Origin: DATDYQ01 sp035288965
Lineage (GTDB): Archaea > Nanobdellota > Nanobdellia > SCGC-AAA011-G17 > JAGVZF01
Assembly (NCBI GenBank): GCA_035288965.1
Contig: DATDYQ010000043.1
Coordinates: forward strand, 1-19,692
Length of the DNA: 19,692 nucleotides
Direction: 5' to 3'
In this document: positions 1 to 6,655 of the stretch, in pieces
How the letters are laid out: each line of letters starts with the position of its first letter
Position numbering within the stretch: position 1 is the first letter of the stretch
Translations under genes and position numbers: made by a program
Notes under the pieces: model-generated
Database searches by the model: none
What the model was told of the DNA's origin: nothing
The model's input: the letters and a program-made list of their open reading frames with translations, nothing else

Positions 1-50
1 ATTAATAATCCTAATAATATGAATATTGTCACCTGGCCTCTTTTATTCAT
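1..50 (-). CDS. N-terminus of a membrane or pilin-like exported protein (partial)
   Basis: Only the first 16 codons lie in the window; the gene runs off the left edge. They read M-N-K-R-G-Q-V-T-I-F-I-L-L-G-L-L, a short basic start followed by a hydrophobic stretch. The K-R-G-Q arrangement just before the hydrophobic segment resembles archaeal class III (type IV pilin/archaellin) signal peptides, which are cut after the Gly. From general knowledge, many DPANN membrane proteins begin in a similar way. The start is supported by a TATA box (72-80) centred 26 bases upstream, the same spacing as other genes in this window, implying a leaderless mRNA. The function of the full protein cannot be judged. 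Confidence 0.6.
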   Translation of the reverse strand, partial: MNKRGQVTIFILLGLL

Positions 51-71
51 GATTTATTTAAAAAGAAAGAA

Positions 72-80
72 ATTTATAAA
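72..80 (-). promoter_or_regulatory. TATA box of the left-edge gene
   Basis: On the minus strand this reads TTTATAAATT-like sequence centred 26 bases before the ATG at 50. It predicts a leaderless transcript and supports the partial gene at the left edge. Confidence 0.55.
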
Positions 81-96
81 CCTTTTCATTAAACAT

Positions 97-810
97 TTAG
101 TACTTATTCCATAGATTATTAAAAAATTCTTTAAACATTTGTGATATTTGTTCAGATTCAATTAAATAACCAATAGGTTTTTCGCCCCAAGAGATAAATG
201 CAATCTTATTTTTACAGATACTTATACCATGCGGAATTGGAAATTCAGTATATTTCATCTTTAATGATTTTCTATCAATAAATAAAAGTTTCAATTCTTT
301 TGGGGCCAATCCTTTTATAATCAATCCTTTATCCTTTCTTTTTATATCATATTTTTTAAAAAATTGTTGAACTTCTTCATTTTTCTCATTAAGATAAGAA
401 GCAAAAAAACAATATTCGTCTCCCTTTTTTGTGTCTTCTATTAAAATATTTAACATAGTCAAAACGCCTTTCGTTCCTTCAAAGATTTCAGCTTCTTGAC
501 TTTCTTTTTTTATTTGCTGTTTCTCCAATAATTGCGGTAGTATCTCTTGAAATTTTTTCTTTTTTTCTTCAATAAAGTTTACTATTTGATTTGGTGAAGC
601 AGCTTGATAAAACTTAATCTTACCTTTTTTGATATAAAACACTAATCCTTTTTCTATTAAAGTATTTATTGCATTATGTACCGCTGAACTTGCCATTCCA
701 GATTTTTCAATTATATATCCCACCTTGGTATTTCCTAAGTTTAATAATGTTAAGTAAACTTTAATCTCTCCTTTACTTAATCCTATATCTTCTAGTAAAC
801 TTGTATCCAT
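97..810 (-). CDS. TrmB-family transcriptional regulator
   Basis: A 237-residue DNA-binding regulator. Residues about 5-75 form a winged helix-turn-helix of the TrmB type: L-x-D-I-G-L-S-x-x-E-I-K-V-Y-L-x-L-L, then V-G-Y-I-I-E-K-S-G, then an A-V-H-N-A-I-N-x-L recognition helix and an E-K-G-L-V wing. A coiled-coil-like charged stretch (about 80-105) follows. The C-terminal half (about 107-237) is probably the effector or dimerisation domain. Its ligand cannot be read from sequence, although TrmB relatives often bind sugars. The gene is divergent from the small membrane protein gene at 954 across 143 bases that contain an inverted repeat, so self-regulation or control of that neighbour is plausible. 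The ATG is fixed by a TATA box centred 26 bases upstream. Stop codon TAA. Confidence 0.85.
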   Translation of the reverse strand: MDTSLLEDIGLSKGEIKVYLTLLNLGNTKVGYIIEKSGMASSAVHNAINTLIEKGLVFYIKKGKIKFYQAASPNQIVNFIEEKKKKFQEILPQLLEKQQIKKESQEAEIFEGTKGVLTMLNILIEDTKKGDEYCFFASYLNEKNEEVQQFFKKYDIKRKDKGLIIKGLAPKELKLLFIDRKSLKMKYTEFPIPHGISICKNKIAFISWGEKPIGYLIESEQISQMFKEFFNNLWNKY

Positions 811-831
811 AAGATTGCGTTAAAAGATTAG

Positions 832-840
832 TATATAAAA
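832..840 (-). promoter_or_regulatory. TATA box of the TrmB-like regulator
   Basis: The plus strand reads tatataaaa, i.e. TTTTATATA on the coding strand. It is centred 26 bases upstream of the ATG at 810, so the transcript should start at or next to the start codon. Confidence 0.65.
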
Positions 841-851
841 CTTTCTACAAA

Positions 852-869
852 CTCTCCATTTTTAGAGAG
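852..869. other. Inverted repeat between divergent genes, possible operator
   Basis: CTCTC and GAGAG arms of five bases, separated by eight bases, lie just upstream of the TATA box of the TrmB-like gene and before the promoter region of the divergent gene at 954. The position suits a regulator binding site. The arms are short and could occur by chance, so this is inference. Confidence 0.3.
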
Positions 870-940
870 CTATAATTTAAATATCTATATATTATTACTA
901 TTATTAAGTAATTAATAAAGTCCTGTAGACTTAAAACATA

Positions 941-946
941 AGAGGT
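941..946 (+). promoter_or_regulatory. Shine-Dalgarno site of the 954-1286 gene
   Basis: AGAGGT sits seven bases before the ATG at 954 and complements the usual archaeal 16S rRNA tail. It shows that this promoter-proximal gene has a 5' leader, unlike most first genes in the window. A TATA-like AT stretch lies at about 871-893. Confidence 0.6.
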
Positions 947-953
947 AATAAAA

Positions 954-1286
954 ATGAAACAAAAAAATAACGGAGCAAAAGCCATGGGAAAGGGCTGGAG
1001 CAACAATGCGCAATCTGATTATATATATGGTATTTTACTTGGTGCGCCTTTAATTTTAGGATTTATGATGGGCGGAAGTTATTTAGCTTATCATACTAAT
1101 CCTTGTATAAAAAGGCAACAAATATCACTTGAACAAAGATGTATTAATAAAGAAAACATTGAAACAAAAGTTAAAGATGTAACAGTATCTCGTAAACAAG
1201 ATACACTTCAAATAACATATGAAGGAAAAAACTACACTTTACAAGTTCAACCTGATTCAAGCAACTATAACTGTAATGAAAACTAA
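954..1286 (+). CDS. Small single-pass membrane protein, unknown function
   Basis: A 110-residue protein not assigned to a known family. Residues 1-23 are basic and Asn/Gly-rich. Residues about 24-46 form a hydrophobic, Gly-rich transmembrane segment, and the remaining 60 residues are hydrophilic with three Cys (51, 63, 107). The soluble tail has a short strand-like pattern (about 70-100) that could be a small beta domain. The odd Cys number leaves open one disulphide if the tail faces outside. The start is supported by AGAGGT seven bases upstream. The gene is divergent from the TrmB-type regulator, which may control it, and convergent with PCNA, with a T-run between the stops. Confidence 0.65.
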   Translation: MKQKNNGAKAMGKGWSNNAQSDYIYGILLGAPLILGFMMGGSYLAYHTNPCIKRQQISLEQRCINKENIETKVKDVTVSRKQDTLQITYEGKNYTLQVQPDSSNYNCNEN

Positions 1287-1287
1287 A

Positions 1288-1294
1288 TTTTTTT
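1288..1294 (+). terminator. Oligo-T terminator of the 954-1286 gene
   Basis: Seven T residues begin two bases after the TAA stop and are followed by more pyrimidines up to the converging PCNA stop. Archaeal RNA polymerase typically terminates at such T-runs without a hairpin. Confidence 0.5.
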
Positions 1295-1299
1295 CTTTC

Positions 1300-2046
1300 T
1301 TATACATTCTCAGTTCTTGGTGCTAAAATAGTACTTAATTGTAATCTATCTTTTAATATATAATCAATTCTTAAAGGATAATCATTGCTAAACTGTATAA
1401 CAACTTTATCAACTAACTTGCTTCCTTTTATTATCTTCTTCAAATATTCAGAGCTATATTTTGCTTTTACGCTAGTTCCAGTTAAATTAATAGCAACATC
1501 TTCTTCATTTAACACTTCAACTTTTCCATCGCTTATATGTCCCTCAGCTTGTATTGTAAATCTTTTAGCATCAGCCATTAAACTTATTGAATCTGAAATA
1601 ACATCCATATCTTCTACAGCCTCATCAAATATCATAGTTGGCATCTCAATTTTAGCATTAAAAACAAGTTCAGGTATTTTCTGCTCTCTATCTTCAATAT
1701 CAATCAATCCAAGATTAAATGTTCTATTACTTTCACCTTTCAATTGTATTTTTAATCTATTCCTTTCTTTATCTAATTCAATTACTAATGTGTCAGAAGG
1801 CTTAGCTCTTTTCAATATCTGTTTTAAACTATCTAAGTTAACAGCAATCTCAGTATCTTCTTTAACATCATAATCAACAAAAGCGCTGCTCAATAACTTA
1901 AACATAATCATCGCAACATTAGCAGGATCCATGGCAATTAATTCCATCTTATTCTTATCAAATTTAAATCTAACTTCATTTACCAATTCAGAAATTACAT
2001 TAATAGGTTCTTTTAAAAACTTAGGTTCAGCTAGTGTTAACTTCAT
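1300..2046 (-). CDS. pcn: DNA polymerase sliding clamp, PCNA
   Basis: A 248-residue clamp, the normal length for archaeal PCNA. It forms a ring around DNA and tethers replicative polymerase, FEN1, ligase and other factors. Family signatures include the N-terminal K-x-L-I/V-like start followed by an E-V-R-F-K-F segment, the M-E-L-I-A-M-D-P-A-N-V-A-M core (about 35-47), a central D-x-E-D-R-E-Q-K-I-P-E linker (about 117-127), the T-I-Q-A-E-G-H strand, and a C-terminal P-L-R-I-D-Y-I-L plus L-A-P-R-T-E tail. A TATA-like element (2069-2077) is centred 27 bases before the ATG, so the gene has its own leaderless promoter. It faces the small membrane gene tail to tail. Confidence 0.95.
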   Translation of the reverse strand: MKLTLAEPKFLKEPINVISELVNEVRFKFDKNKMELIAMDPANVAMIMFKLLSSAFVDYDVKEDTEIAVNLDSLKQILKRAKPSDTLVIELDKERNRLKIQLKGESNRTFNLGLIDIEDREQKIPELVFNAKIEMPTMIFDEAVEDMDVISDSISLMADAKRFTIQAEGHISDGKVEVLNEEDVAINLTGTSVKAKYSSEYLKKIIKGSKLVDKVVIQFSNDYPLRIDYILKDRLQLSTILAPRTENV

Positions 2047-2068
2047 AAAAAATAAGAAAGTAGGAAAA

Positions 2069-2077
2069 CTTTAAATA
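2069..2077 (-). promoter_or_regulatory. TATA box of PCNA
   Basis: TATTTAAAG on the coding strand, centred 27 bases upstream of the ATG at 2046. It lies in the 39-base gap after the 4-TM protein gene, giving PCNA independent leaderless expression. Confidence 0.6.
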
Positions 2078-2085
2078 ACTATTGT

Positions 2086-2502
2086 TTACTGACAGAAACT
2101 ACTTGTTAATAAGGCATTACAAGCTGGTTCTAATATCATCCATATGTAATTAGAAAATATTATCAACAAAACAATAACTGCTGTATGCCAAACTTTTTCC
2201 CTTACTGCTTTTCCAGCACCAGCCGCACTTCCAGCTATCTTAATATAAGCTATTATTCCAACAATTAATCTCACTAAAATTCCAGCATATTGTAAGTTTA
2301 ACTTTATTAAGGATAATACATAATCAATATTGAAGACAATAAATGTAAATATTATTGCAAATATCAAAGCATGTAATCCATGTCCTAACCAATGACTTCC
2401 TCTAAAGTTTTCATCAGCATGAACAAAAAATAACTCAATTAATCCAATTACCACTCCCATTATTAATGGGGGAATAATTGAAATGCTTGCTTCAACAGCC
2501 AT
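2086..2502 (-). CDS. Four-pass integral membrane protein, unknown function
   Basis: A 138-residue, very hydrophobic protein with four likely transmembrane helices at about 8-27, 42-60, 70-92 and 105-123. Notable polar positions near the membrane are Glu23, His28, a His-rich patch (H37, H41, H44) before helix 2, and an A-G-S-A-A-G-A-G-K loop after helix 3. Two Cys (128, 137) lie in the short C-terminal tail. I do not recognise the family; the His cluster could bind metal, but that is speculation. The gene has its own TATA box centred 26 bases upstream of the ATG and lies 39 bases upstream of PCNA in the same direction. Confidence 0.7.
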   Translation of the reverse strand: MAVEASISIIPPLIMGVVIGLIELFFVHADENFRGSHWLGHGLHALIFAIIFTFIVFNIDYVLSLIKLNLQYAGILVRLIVGIIAYIKIAGSAAGAGKAVREKVWHTAVIVLLIIFSNYIWMILEPACNALLTSSFCQ

Positions 2503-2523
2503 AAACTTTTTAATAAAGACTAC

Positions 2524-2532
2524 TATATAAAA
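2524..2532 (-). promoter_or_regulatory. TATA box of the 4-TM protein gene
   Basis: TTTTATATA on the coding strand, centred 26 bases before the ATG at 2502. It is identical to the box before the TrmB-like gene. Confidence 0.65.
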
Positions 2533-2536
2533 CTTT

Positions 2537-3028
2537 TTATAATTTCATTAAACTTCTAAGTTCTTTATAAGCTGTATCAATATCTTTATCATTAAACATC
2601 TTTCCTATTTTCTCTAACATAAAATGTATATTATTTAAATAATCATGATCAGATAAGCAAAAATCTCTGACAAAAATTCTTCCATCTCTAGTAAATATTA
2701 TTCTATCTATCTCTTCTTGAGGTATCATTTTCGCTGCTTTTTCAATTAATTGTAACATTTCATACTCACCATTTTCACGATATAAAATAATATCATTATC
2801 ACACCATTCTAAAAAAGACATGCTAAGTTCTTTATCTCTCAAATTTTTTTCGGTTATTTTATCCAAAGTTTTAAAATTTGTTTTCCCATAAAGTAAATAT
2901 TTTTCAGGTATATTTATTCTTGCTATATCTCCAGAAATTTCTGGTAATATTGTATACTTAAATGGTGCTTTTCTATCTTTATAACTATACTCTCCTTCAA
3001 TAATTGCATTAAATGTTTCTTGTTCCAT
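2537..3028 (-). CDS. Orphan soluble protein A of a tandem paralog pair
   Basis: A 163-residue protein with no signal peptide or membrane segment and no family I recognise. It shares an order of short motifs with the next gene upstream (3078-3575): F-N-A-I-I-E-G near the start, a Y-L-L-Y-G-K-T motif (about 45-51), an R-D-G-R-I-F-V segment (about 114-120) and D-Y-L in a C-terminal helix. The two therefore look like an old duplication. The order suggests a beta-rich N-terminal part followed by a helical tail. It has its own TATA box (3050-3058) at 26 bases from the ATG. The cytoplasmic location is inferred from the lack of export signals. Confidence 0.65.
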   Translation of the reverse strand: MEQETFNAIIEGEYSYKDRKAPFKYTILPEISGDIARINIPEKYLLYGKTNFKTLDKITEKNLRDKELSMSFLEWCDNDIILYRENGEYEMLQLIEKAAKMIPQEEIDRIIFTRDGRIFVRDFCLSDHDYLNNIHFMLEKIGKMFNDKDIDTAYKELRSLMKL

Positions 3029-3049
3029 ATTTTAATAGATTTACAAAAA

Positions 3050-3058
3050 AATATAAAA
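3050..3058 (-). promoter_or_regulatory. TATA box of orphan protein A
   Basis: TTTTATATT on the coding strand, centred 26 bases before the ATG at 3028. It indicates that the paralog pair is transcribed from separate promoters. Confidence 0.6.
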
Positions 3059-3077
3059 ACCTATCTATTCCAAAATG

Positions 3078-3575
3078 TTAATCTCTGCGAAAATTCCCTG
3101 CATATGGAGCAACAAGTCTTAAAGAAAAAGGATGTTTCAAGCTTTTTTTATAAACTTTAGCAGCTTCTTTACTTTCAAAAAATTCTTTAGCGTCTTCCAA
3201 TACATCTTCAATAGCTTTTAAATAATCCTCTCTAGCCATCATATCACTATCTATAAAAACTCTACCATCTCTCATAATAAGCGATCTTGGCCTTCCAAGA
3301 ATAGCTGGAACACCTTGGCAAAATGCAAAAGATCCTACTTTTGTTTCTAATGAATTTCTATTTTCTTCTTTTTTAACATCATGAAAATTTTCTGTTTTTC
3401 CATAGAATAAATATTTATAAGTGTTATCATTTATTACACCTGTATTTTCAGGAACTTCAATATAGGTTATCTTAAACTTCAAAGATCTCCAATCAGCATA
3501 TTCAGTCCCTTCAATAATTGCATTAAAATTCTTTTTCGGTAACAAACCTTTTATCATTTCTTTTATCTTAGCCAT
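3078..3575 (-). CDS. Orphan soluble protein B of a tandem paralog pair
   Basis: A 165-residue protein when started at the Met at 3575. A longer reading from 3599 is possible, but the TATA box at 3604-3612 would place the transcript start at about 3582, downstream of that codon, so 3575 is preferred. The protein begins M-A-K-I-K-E-M-I-K-G. Motifs shared with the gene downstream are F-N-A-I-I-E-G, Y-L-F-Y-G-K-T, R-D-G-R-V-F-I and D-Y-L. A P-A-I-L-G-R-P-R-S segment precedes the R-D-G-R strand, and a charged helix (about 130-150) follows. No family recognised. If the start is right, the mRNA has a leader of only about seven bases. Confidence 0.65.
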   Translation of the reverse strand: MAKIKEMIKGLLPKKNFNAIIEGTEYADWRSLKFKITYIEVPENTGVINDNTYKYLFYGKTENFHDVKKEENRNSLETKVGSFAFCQGVPAILGRPRSLIMRDGRVFIDSDMMAREDYLKAIEDVLEDAKEFFESKEAAKVYKKSLKHPFSLRLVAPYAGNFRRD

Positions 3576-3603
3576 AATAAATCTTAATAAATAAGACAAA
3601 AAA

Positions 3604-3612
3604 TATATAAAA
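3604..3612 (-). promoter_or_regulatory. TATA box that decides the start of orphan protein B
   Basis: TTTTATATA on the coding strand, centred 33 bases from the ATG at 3575 but only nine from the alternative codon at 3599. It therefore excludes the longer protein. It abuts the stop codon of the OB-fold gene. Confidence 0.6.
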
Positions 3613-3906
3613 CTATCCTTCCATCATCTTAATTATTTTCCTATGTAACTTCTTATTTATATTATTAAAATCAATAACAATCTCAGCCCTTATCTCTTTA
3701 GTTTTATCGACAATCCCAATAACACTTAAATAATCATTTTCCTTAACATTTTCATCAGAAATAACAATAATCTGCCCTGTTCCATCATCCAAAACAAATC
3801 CATTTTTAAATTTATTAATAACAAACCCAGAAATATTTACTCTGAAATCTTTTTCATTTATTTTATTAATCTTCTTCTCTTTAAATCCTTGTTTCTGAAA
3901 TTCCAT
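3613..3906 (-). CDS. Small OB-fold nucleic-acid-binding protein
   Basis: A 97-residue single-domain protein. Residues about 21-80 follow the OB-fold strand pattern of RPA/Stn1-type proteins: F-R-V-N-I-S-G-F-V-I, then G-F-V-L-D-D-G-T-G-Q-I-I-V with the D-D-G-T-G turn (40-44), then D-Y-L-S-V-I-G-I-V-D, then E-I-R-A-E-I-V. The basic C-terminal helix (about 85-94) could add nucleic-acid or partner contacts. It probably binds single-stranded DNA or RNA, perhaps as an RPA-like accessory. The target is not shown by the sequence. It has its own TATA-like box centred 26 bases before the ATG, and ends with TAG, one of the uses of UAG as stop in this window. Confidence 0.75.
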   Translation of the reverse strand: MEFQKQGFKEKKINKINEKDFRVNISGFVINKFKNGFVLDDGTGQIIVISDENVKENDYLSVIGIVDKTKEIRAEIVIDFNNINKKLHRKIIKMMEG

Positions 3907-3928
3907 AAAAATAATATGATAAAGAAAG

Positions 3929-3936
3929 ATATAAAG
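3929..3936 (-). promoter_or_regulatory. TATA box of the OB-fold gene
   Basis: CTTTATAT on the coding strand, centred about 26 bases from the ATG at 3906, in the gap after the TFS gene. It predicts a leaderless mRNA. Confidence 0.55.
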
Positions 3937-3955
3937 ATTTAATTAATATAAAATA

Positions 3956-4279
3956 TCAATCGTAATCTCTCCATCTAAAGCCACATTTAGTACATTCATA
4001 AAACTTAGTTTCAGCTTCATCACTTGCTCTCGTCTGCATAAGCCAATAATATGCTTTTTTATTTCCACATTTTTTACAATCAGCTTTAACTTTCGGTAAA
4101 GTCTCAACTTTTTGGCTTATTACCTGGATTTTTTCAGCTTTTGTTAACTCCACTTTTTCCCTTAACACCATGCTTTTCTTTTCTCTACTTTTGTATCCGC
4201 AATTATGACATTGTAATCTTGCTTTCTTTCCCTCATCTTTCGGTAATAATACACTCCCACATTTCGGACAAAACTGCAT
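3956..4279 (-). CDS. tfs: Transcription elongation/cleavage factor TFS
   Basis: A 107-residue archaeal TFS (TFIIS/RPB9-like). It enters the RNA polymerase funnel and stimulates cleavage of backtracked RNA. Two zinc ribbons are visible: Cys 4, 7, 24, 27 at the N-terminus and Cys 68, 71, 96, 99 at the C-terminus. The active loop reads Q-T-R-A-S-D-E-A-E-T, with the acidic D-E pair (87-88) needed for cleavage, so it looks active. The start at 4279 is chosen over an upstream codon at 4303 because a strong Shine-Dalgarno (GGGGGAGG) lies between them and the family starts at M-x-F-C-P-x-C-G. It overlaps no coding sequence after trimming but begins next to the signal peptidase stop, so the two genes form an operon. 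Stop codon TGA. Confidence 0.93.
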   Translation of the reverse strand: MQFCPKCGSVLLPKDEGKKARLQCHNCGYKSREKKSMVLREKVELTKAEKIQVISQKVETLPKVKADCKKCGNKKAYYWLMQTRASDEAETKFYECTKCGFRWRDYD

Positions 4280-4280
4280 T

Positions 4281-4913
4281 TTAATTCCTCCCCCTAAAAC
4301 CATTTATAATCTCAACAAATCCTATCTTAACCCATCCAAGCAAAGGTATTCTAGCTACTGCAATTCCCACTAATTTCTCTTGGCTTATCTTATCTTCTCC
4401 CAATAAAGGAGAACTATCTGAATTATGATCTCCTTTTGTCTGTGCATACTTTTTCCCATCTACTTCATATACCTTAATCACCCTATGAATTATAGGATCA
4501 CTTGAACTTCTTCCATCAAATACAATAACATCTCCTACTTTTACATTCTCTATTTTAACTCCCTTTAACACCATTATATCTCCTTTATTAAATCCGTTTT
4601 TAAATCTATATTCATTAAACATCTCTTTTGTTATTCCAATTTTATCATAATAAGCTCCGCATGCTATCCAATAATCAGTTAAGCTTCCCTGATAATCTTC
4701 AGGTGTTATCCCGCAAATCTCTCCCTTGTTTAATCCATGATCCATACTTCCAGAAACGACAGCAACAACTGGGTGGGTTGTATGTAAAACTAATCCTAAT
4801 CCAGGATATATCAAAAATTTAACTATAACAAATGCTAATATAACATTAACAATCCAGCTTAAAGCACTATCATCTTCCCATATAAACTTCCAAACCTTCC
4901 TTAAAAATCCCAT
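4281..4913 (-). CDS. Signal peptidase I, Sec11/S26B type
   Basis: A 210-residue membrane protease that removes signal peptides from exported proteins outside the membrane. One N-terminal transmembrane helix (about 19-40) is followed by the catalytic Ser56 in V-S-G-S-M, a G-D-I-M/G-D-V-I-V-F region (111-132), His143 in I-I-H-R-V, and the G-D-H-N acidic box with Asp162. His in place of the bacterial Lys marks the archaeal/ER type. A roughly 45-residue insert (about 62-107) separates the Ser and G-D motifs. A second hydrophobic stretch lies at about 181-203. Many secreted proteins are encoded nearby, and some are likely substrates. It is the first gene of an operon with TFS, and its TATA box (4935-4943) is centred 26 bases upstream. 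Confidence 0.92.
   Translation of the reverse strand: MGFLRKVWKFIWEDDSALSWIVNVILAFVIVKFLIYPGLGLVLHTTHPVVAVVSGSMDHGLNKGEICGITPEDYQGSLTDYWIACGAYYDKIGITKEMFNEYRFKNGFNKGDIMVLKGVKIENVKVGDVIVFDGRSSSDPIIHRVIKVYEVDGKKYAQTKGDHNSDSSPLLGEDKISQEKLVGIAVARIPLLGWVKIGFVEIINGFRGRN
4287..4294 (-). promoter_or_regulatory. Strong Shine-Dalgarno that sets the TFS start
   Basis: GGGGGAGG on the coding strand, seven bases before the ATG at 4279. It lies inside the end of the signal peptidase gene and shows that this operon-internal gene uses SD-led initiation. Confidence 0.75.
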
Positions 4914-4934
4914 TTCATTCTGGCTTGAACTAGG

Positions 4935-4943
4935 TTAAATAAA
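4935..4943 (-). promoter_or_regulatory. TATA box of the signal peptidase-TFS operon
   Basis: TTTATTTAA on the coding strand, centred 26 bases before the ATG at 4913. The 114-base gap also holds the divergent pyrG promoter. Confidence 0.55.
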
Positions 4944-5000
4944 AAGCTTTTGTTTTTAAAAAAGGTAAAAAGCTTGTTTATTTCCAATATCTTTCGTAAA

Positions 5001-5009
5001 ATTTAAATA
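5001..5009 (+). promoter_or_regulatory. TATA box of pyrG
   Basis: ATTTAAATA, centred 26 bases before the second of two adjacent ATG codons (5031) and 23 before the first (5028). The spacing seen elsewhere in the window slightly favours 5031. Confidence 0.55.
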
Positions 5010-5027
5010 ATCATTGTTGTTTTGTAA

Positions 5028-6632
5028 ATGATGCACCTTCATAAAGTAAAATGGATTGTAGTAACAGGTGGTGTTCTAAGCGGTCTTGGTAAGGGTGTGG
5101 TATCTGCTTCTATCGGAAGGTTATTAGCTGATAAATACAAAGTTATTCCTGTCAAATGCGACGGCTACCTTAATGTTGATCCTGGGACGATGAATCCTGT
5201 TGAACATGGAGAAGTCTTTGTTCTAAATGATGGTGGAGAGGTAGATCTAGATTTTGGTCATTACGAAAGGTTCATGAATATTGATTGTAAATTCGAATGG
5301 AATCTTACATCAGGTAAAATATTTCAATCACTTGTTGAAAAAGAAAGAAGGGGAGATTTTCTCGGTAAAACAGTACAAGTAATTCCACATGTTACTGGAG
5401 AAATAAGACAAAGATGGAAAACGATTGCTAAAAAAGAAGACGCCGATATAATGTTAATTGAAATCGGTGGAACAGTCGGTGATTTAGAAAACCTATGGTT
5501 TCTTGAAGCTGTTAGAGAGTTGGAAGCAGAAGTTGGAAGGAAAAACATCCTTTTTGTGCATCTTGGTTTGGTTCCAGCAATTGATACATTAGGACAACAA
5601 AAAACAAAACCCATACAGCAAAGCATTTTTTTTCTGCGTGAAAGAGGAATATTTCCAGATATAATTATTGGAAGAGCAAAAGAACTTCTAGGTGAAAAAA
5701 CAAAACTAAAAATACATTGGCTATGTAATGTAGACATAGATGCCATAATTTCAGATCCGAATCTTGAAAGTGTGTATGAGCTTCCTTTAATCTTTGAAGA
5801 AGAAAACCTTAGGAAAGTAATTTCAAGAAAATTAGATATTAAAGTTTCAAAAGACCTTAATATGTGGAAAGGTCTTGTAAATAATATTAAAAATCCTAAG
5901 AGAGAACTAACAATTGCTATATGTGGAAAATACACTGAATTAGCTGATTCATACATTAGTATTGAAGAAGCGTTGGGACACGCAGGAGCACATTTAGGTG
6001 CAAAAATAAAGGTTTTATGGATAGAAACAACAGATGTTGAACAAGGTAAAGTAAACCTTGAGAATATCTTTAAAAATGTAAATGGTGTAATCATTCCAGG
6101 TGGTTTTGGAAGCAGGGGAGTAGAAGGAAAAATAGAAGTAATAAAATATGCAAGAGAGCACAATATACCTTACCTAGGATTATGTTATGGTTTACAGCTT
6201 GCTGTTGTCGAATTTGCAAGGAATGTCTGTGGCTTAGAAAGTGCAAACACAACTGAAGCCGATAAAAAAACCCCCCATCCAGTCATTGACATTCTTCCAG
6301 AACAGAAGAACATTGAAAACAAGGGAGGAACTATGCGACTTGGTTCTTATAAAGCTTTATTAAAGAAAGGTTCAAAAGTATCTAAGCTTTACAAATCAAA
6401 TGTTATATTTGAAAGGCATAGACATCGCTATGAAGTGAATCCTGCTTATCACGAAATTTTGCAAAAAAATGGTTTAATTTTTTCAGGAATGTCTCCAAAT
6501 GGAAGGCTAGTTGAATTTATTGAACTGCAAAAAAATAAATATTTCATCGCAACGCAAGCCCATCCAGAACTTAAATCAAGACTTCTAACTCCATCTCCTC
6601 TTTTCTTAGGATTTATAAAATCTCTTTTTTAA
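5028..6632 (+). CDS. pyrG: CTP synthase (glutamine-hydrolysing)
   Basis: A 534-residue enzyme making CTP from UTP, ATP and glutamine, of normal length. The synthase domain (about 7-275) has the P-loop region G-G-V-L-S-G-L-G-K-G, V-D-P-G-T-M, the D-L-D-F-G-H-Y-E-R-F box and E-I-G-G-T-V-G-D. The glutaminase domain (about 293-534) has nucleophile Cys386 in G-L-C-Y-G-L-Q and the H-P-E pair (His512, Glu514). Odd features: the nucleotide-binding box is K-T-K-P-I-Q-Q (192-198) instead of the usual K-T-K-P-T-Q-H, and C-D-G-Y-L replaces x-D-P-Y-L. The enzyme is thus a divergent but probably active form. Two ATGs are adjacent; the second (5031) fits the TATA spacing better. It is transcribed alone, divergent from the signal peptidase. 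Confidence 0.95.
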   Translation: MMHLHKVKWIVVTGGVLSGLGKGVVSASIGRLLADKYKVIPVKCDGYLNVDPGTMNPVEHGEVFVLNDGGEVDLDFGHYERFMNIDCKFEWNLTSGKIFQSLVEKERRGDFLGKTVQVIPHVTGEIRQRWKTIAKKEDADIMLIEIGGTVGDLENLWFLEAVRELEAEVGRKNILFVHLGLVPAIDTLGQQKTKPIQQSIFFLRERGIFPDIIIGRAKELLGEKTKLKIHWLCNVDIDAIISDPNLESVYELPLIFEEENLRKVISRKLDIKVSKDLNMWKGLVNNIKNPKRELTIAICGKYTELADSYISIEEALGHAGAHLGAKIKVLWIETTDVEQGKVNLENIFKNVNGVIIPGGFGSRGVEGKIEVIKYAREHNIPYLGLCYGLQLAVVEFARNVCGLESANTTEADKKTPHPVIDILPEQKNIENKGGTMRLGSYKALLKKGSKVSKLYKSNVIFERHRHRYEVNPAYHEILQKNGLIFSGMSPNGRLVEFIELQKNKYFIATQAHPELKSRLLTPSPLFLGFIKSLF

Positions 6633-6633
6633 T

Positions 6634-6655
6634 TTTAATAATTTTTTAAATTTTT
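6634..6655 (+). terminator. T-rich terminator after pyrG
   Basis: Runs of four to six T interrupted by A follow the pyrG stop directly, in the 70-base gap before the converging rpoL stop. No GC-rich hairpin is visible. Oligo-T termination is typical of archaea. Confidence 0.45.

Noticed and set aside
1385..1873. Plus-strand frame opposite PCNA
   Set aside because: Entirely antisense to PCNA, with low-complexity Ser/Ile/Leu composition and no start signals.
3576..3599. Longer N-terminus for orphan protein B
   Set aside because: The TATA box at 3604-3612 would place transcription start downstream of codon 3599.
4280..4303. Longer N-terminus for TFS
   Set aside because: A strong Shine-Dalgarno lies inside this stretch and the TFS family begins at the following Met, directly before the first zinc Cys pair.
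5324..6163. Long antisense reading frame (279 codons) opposite pyrG
   Set aside because: It lies fully inside the well-supported CTP synthase gene on the other strand, has no promoter or family match, and has the Ser/Pro/Ile-rich composition of a shadow frame.
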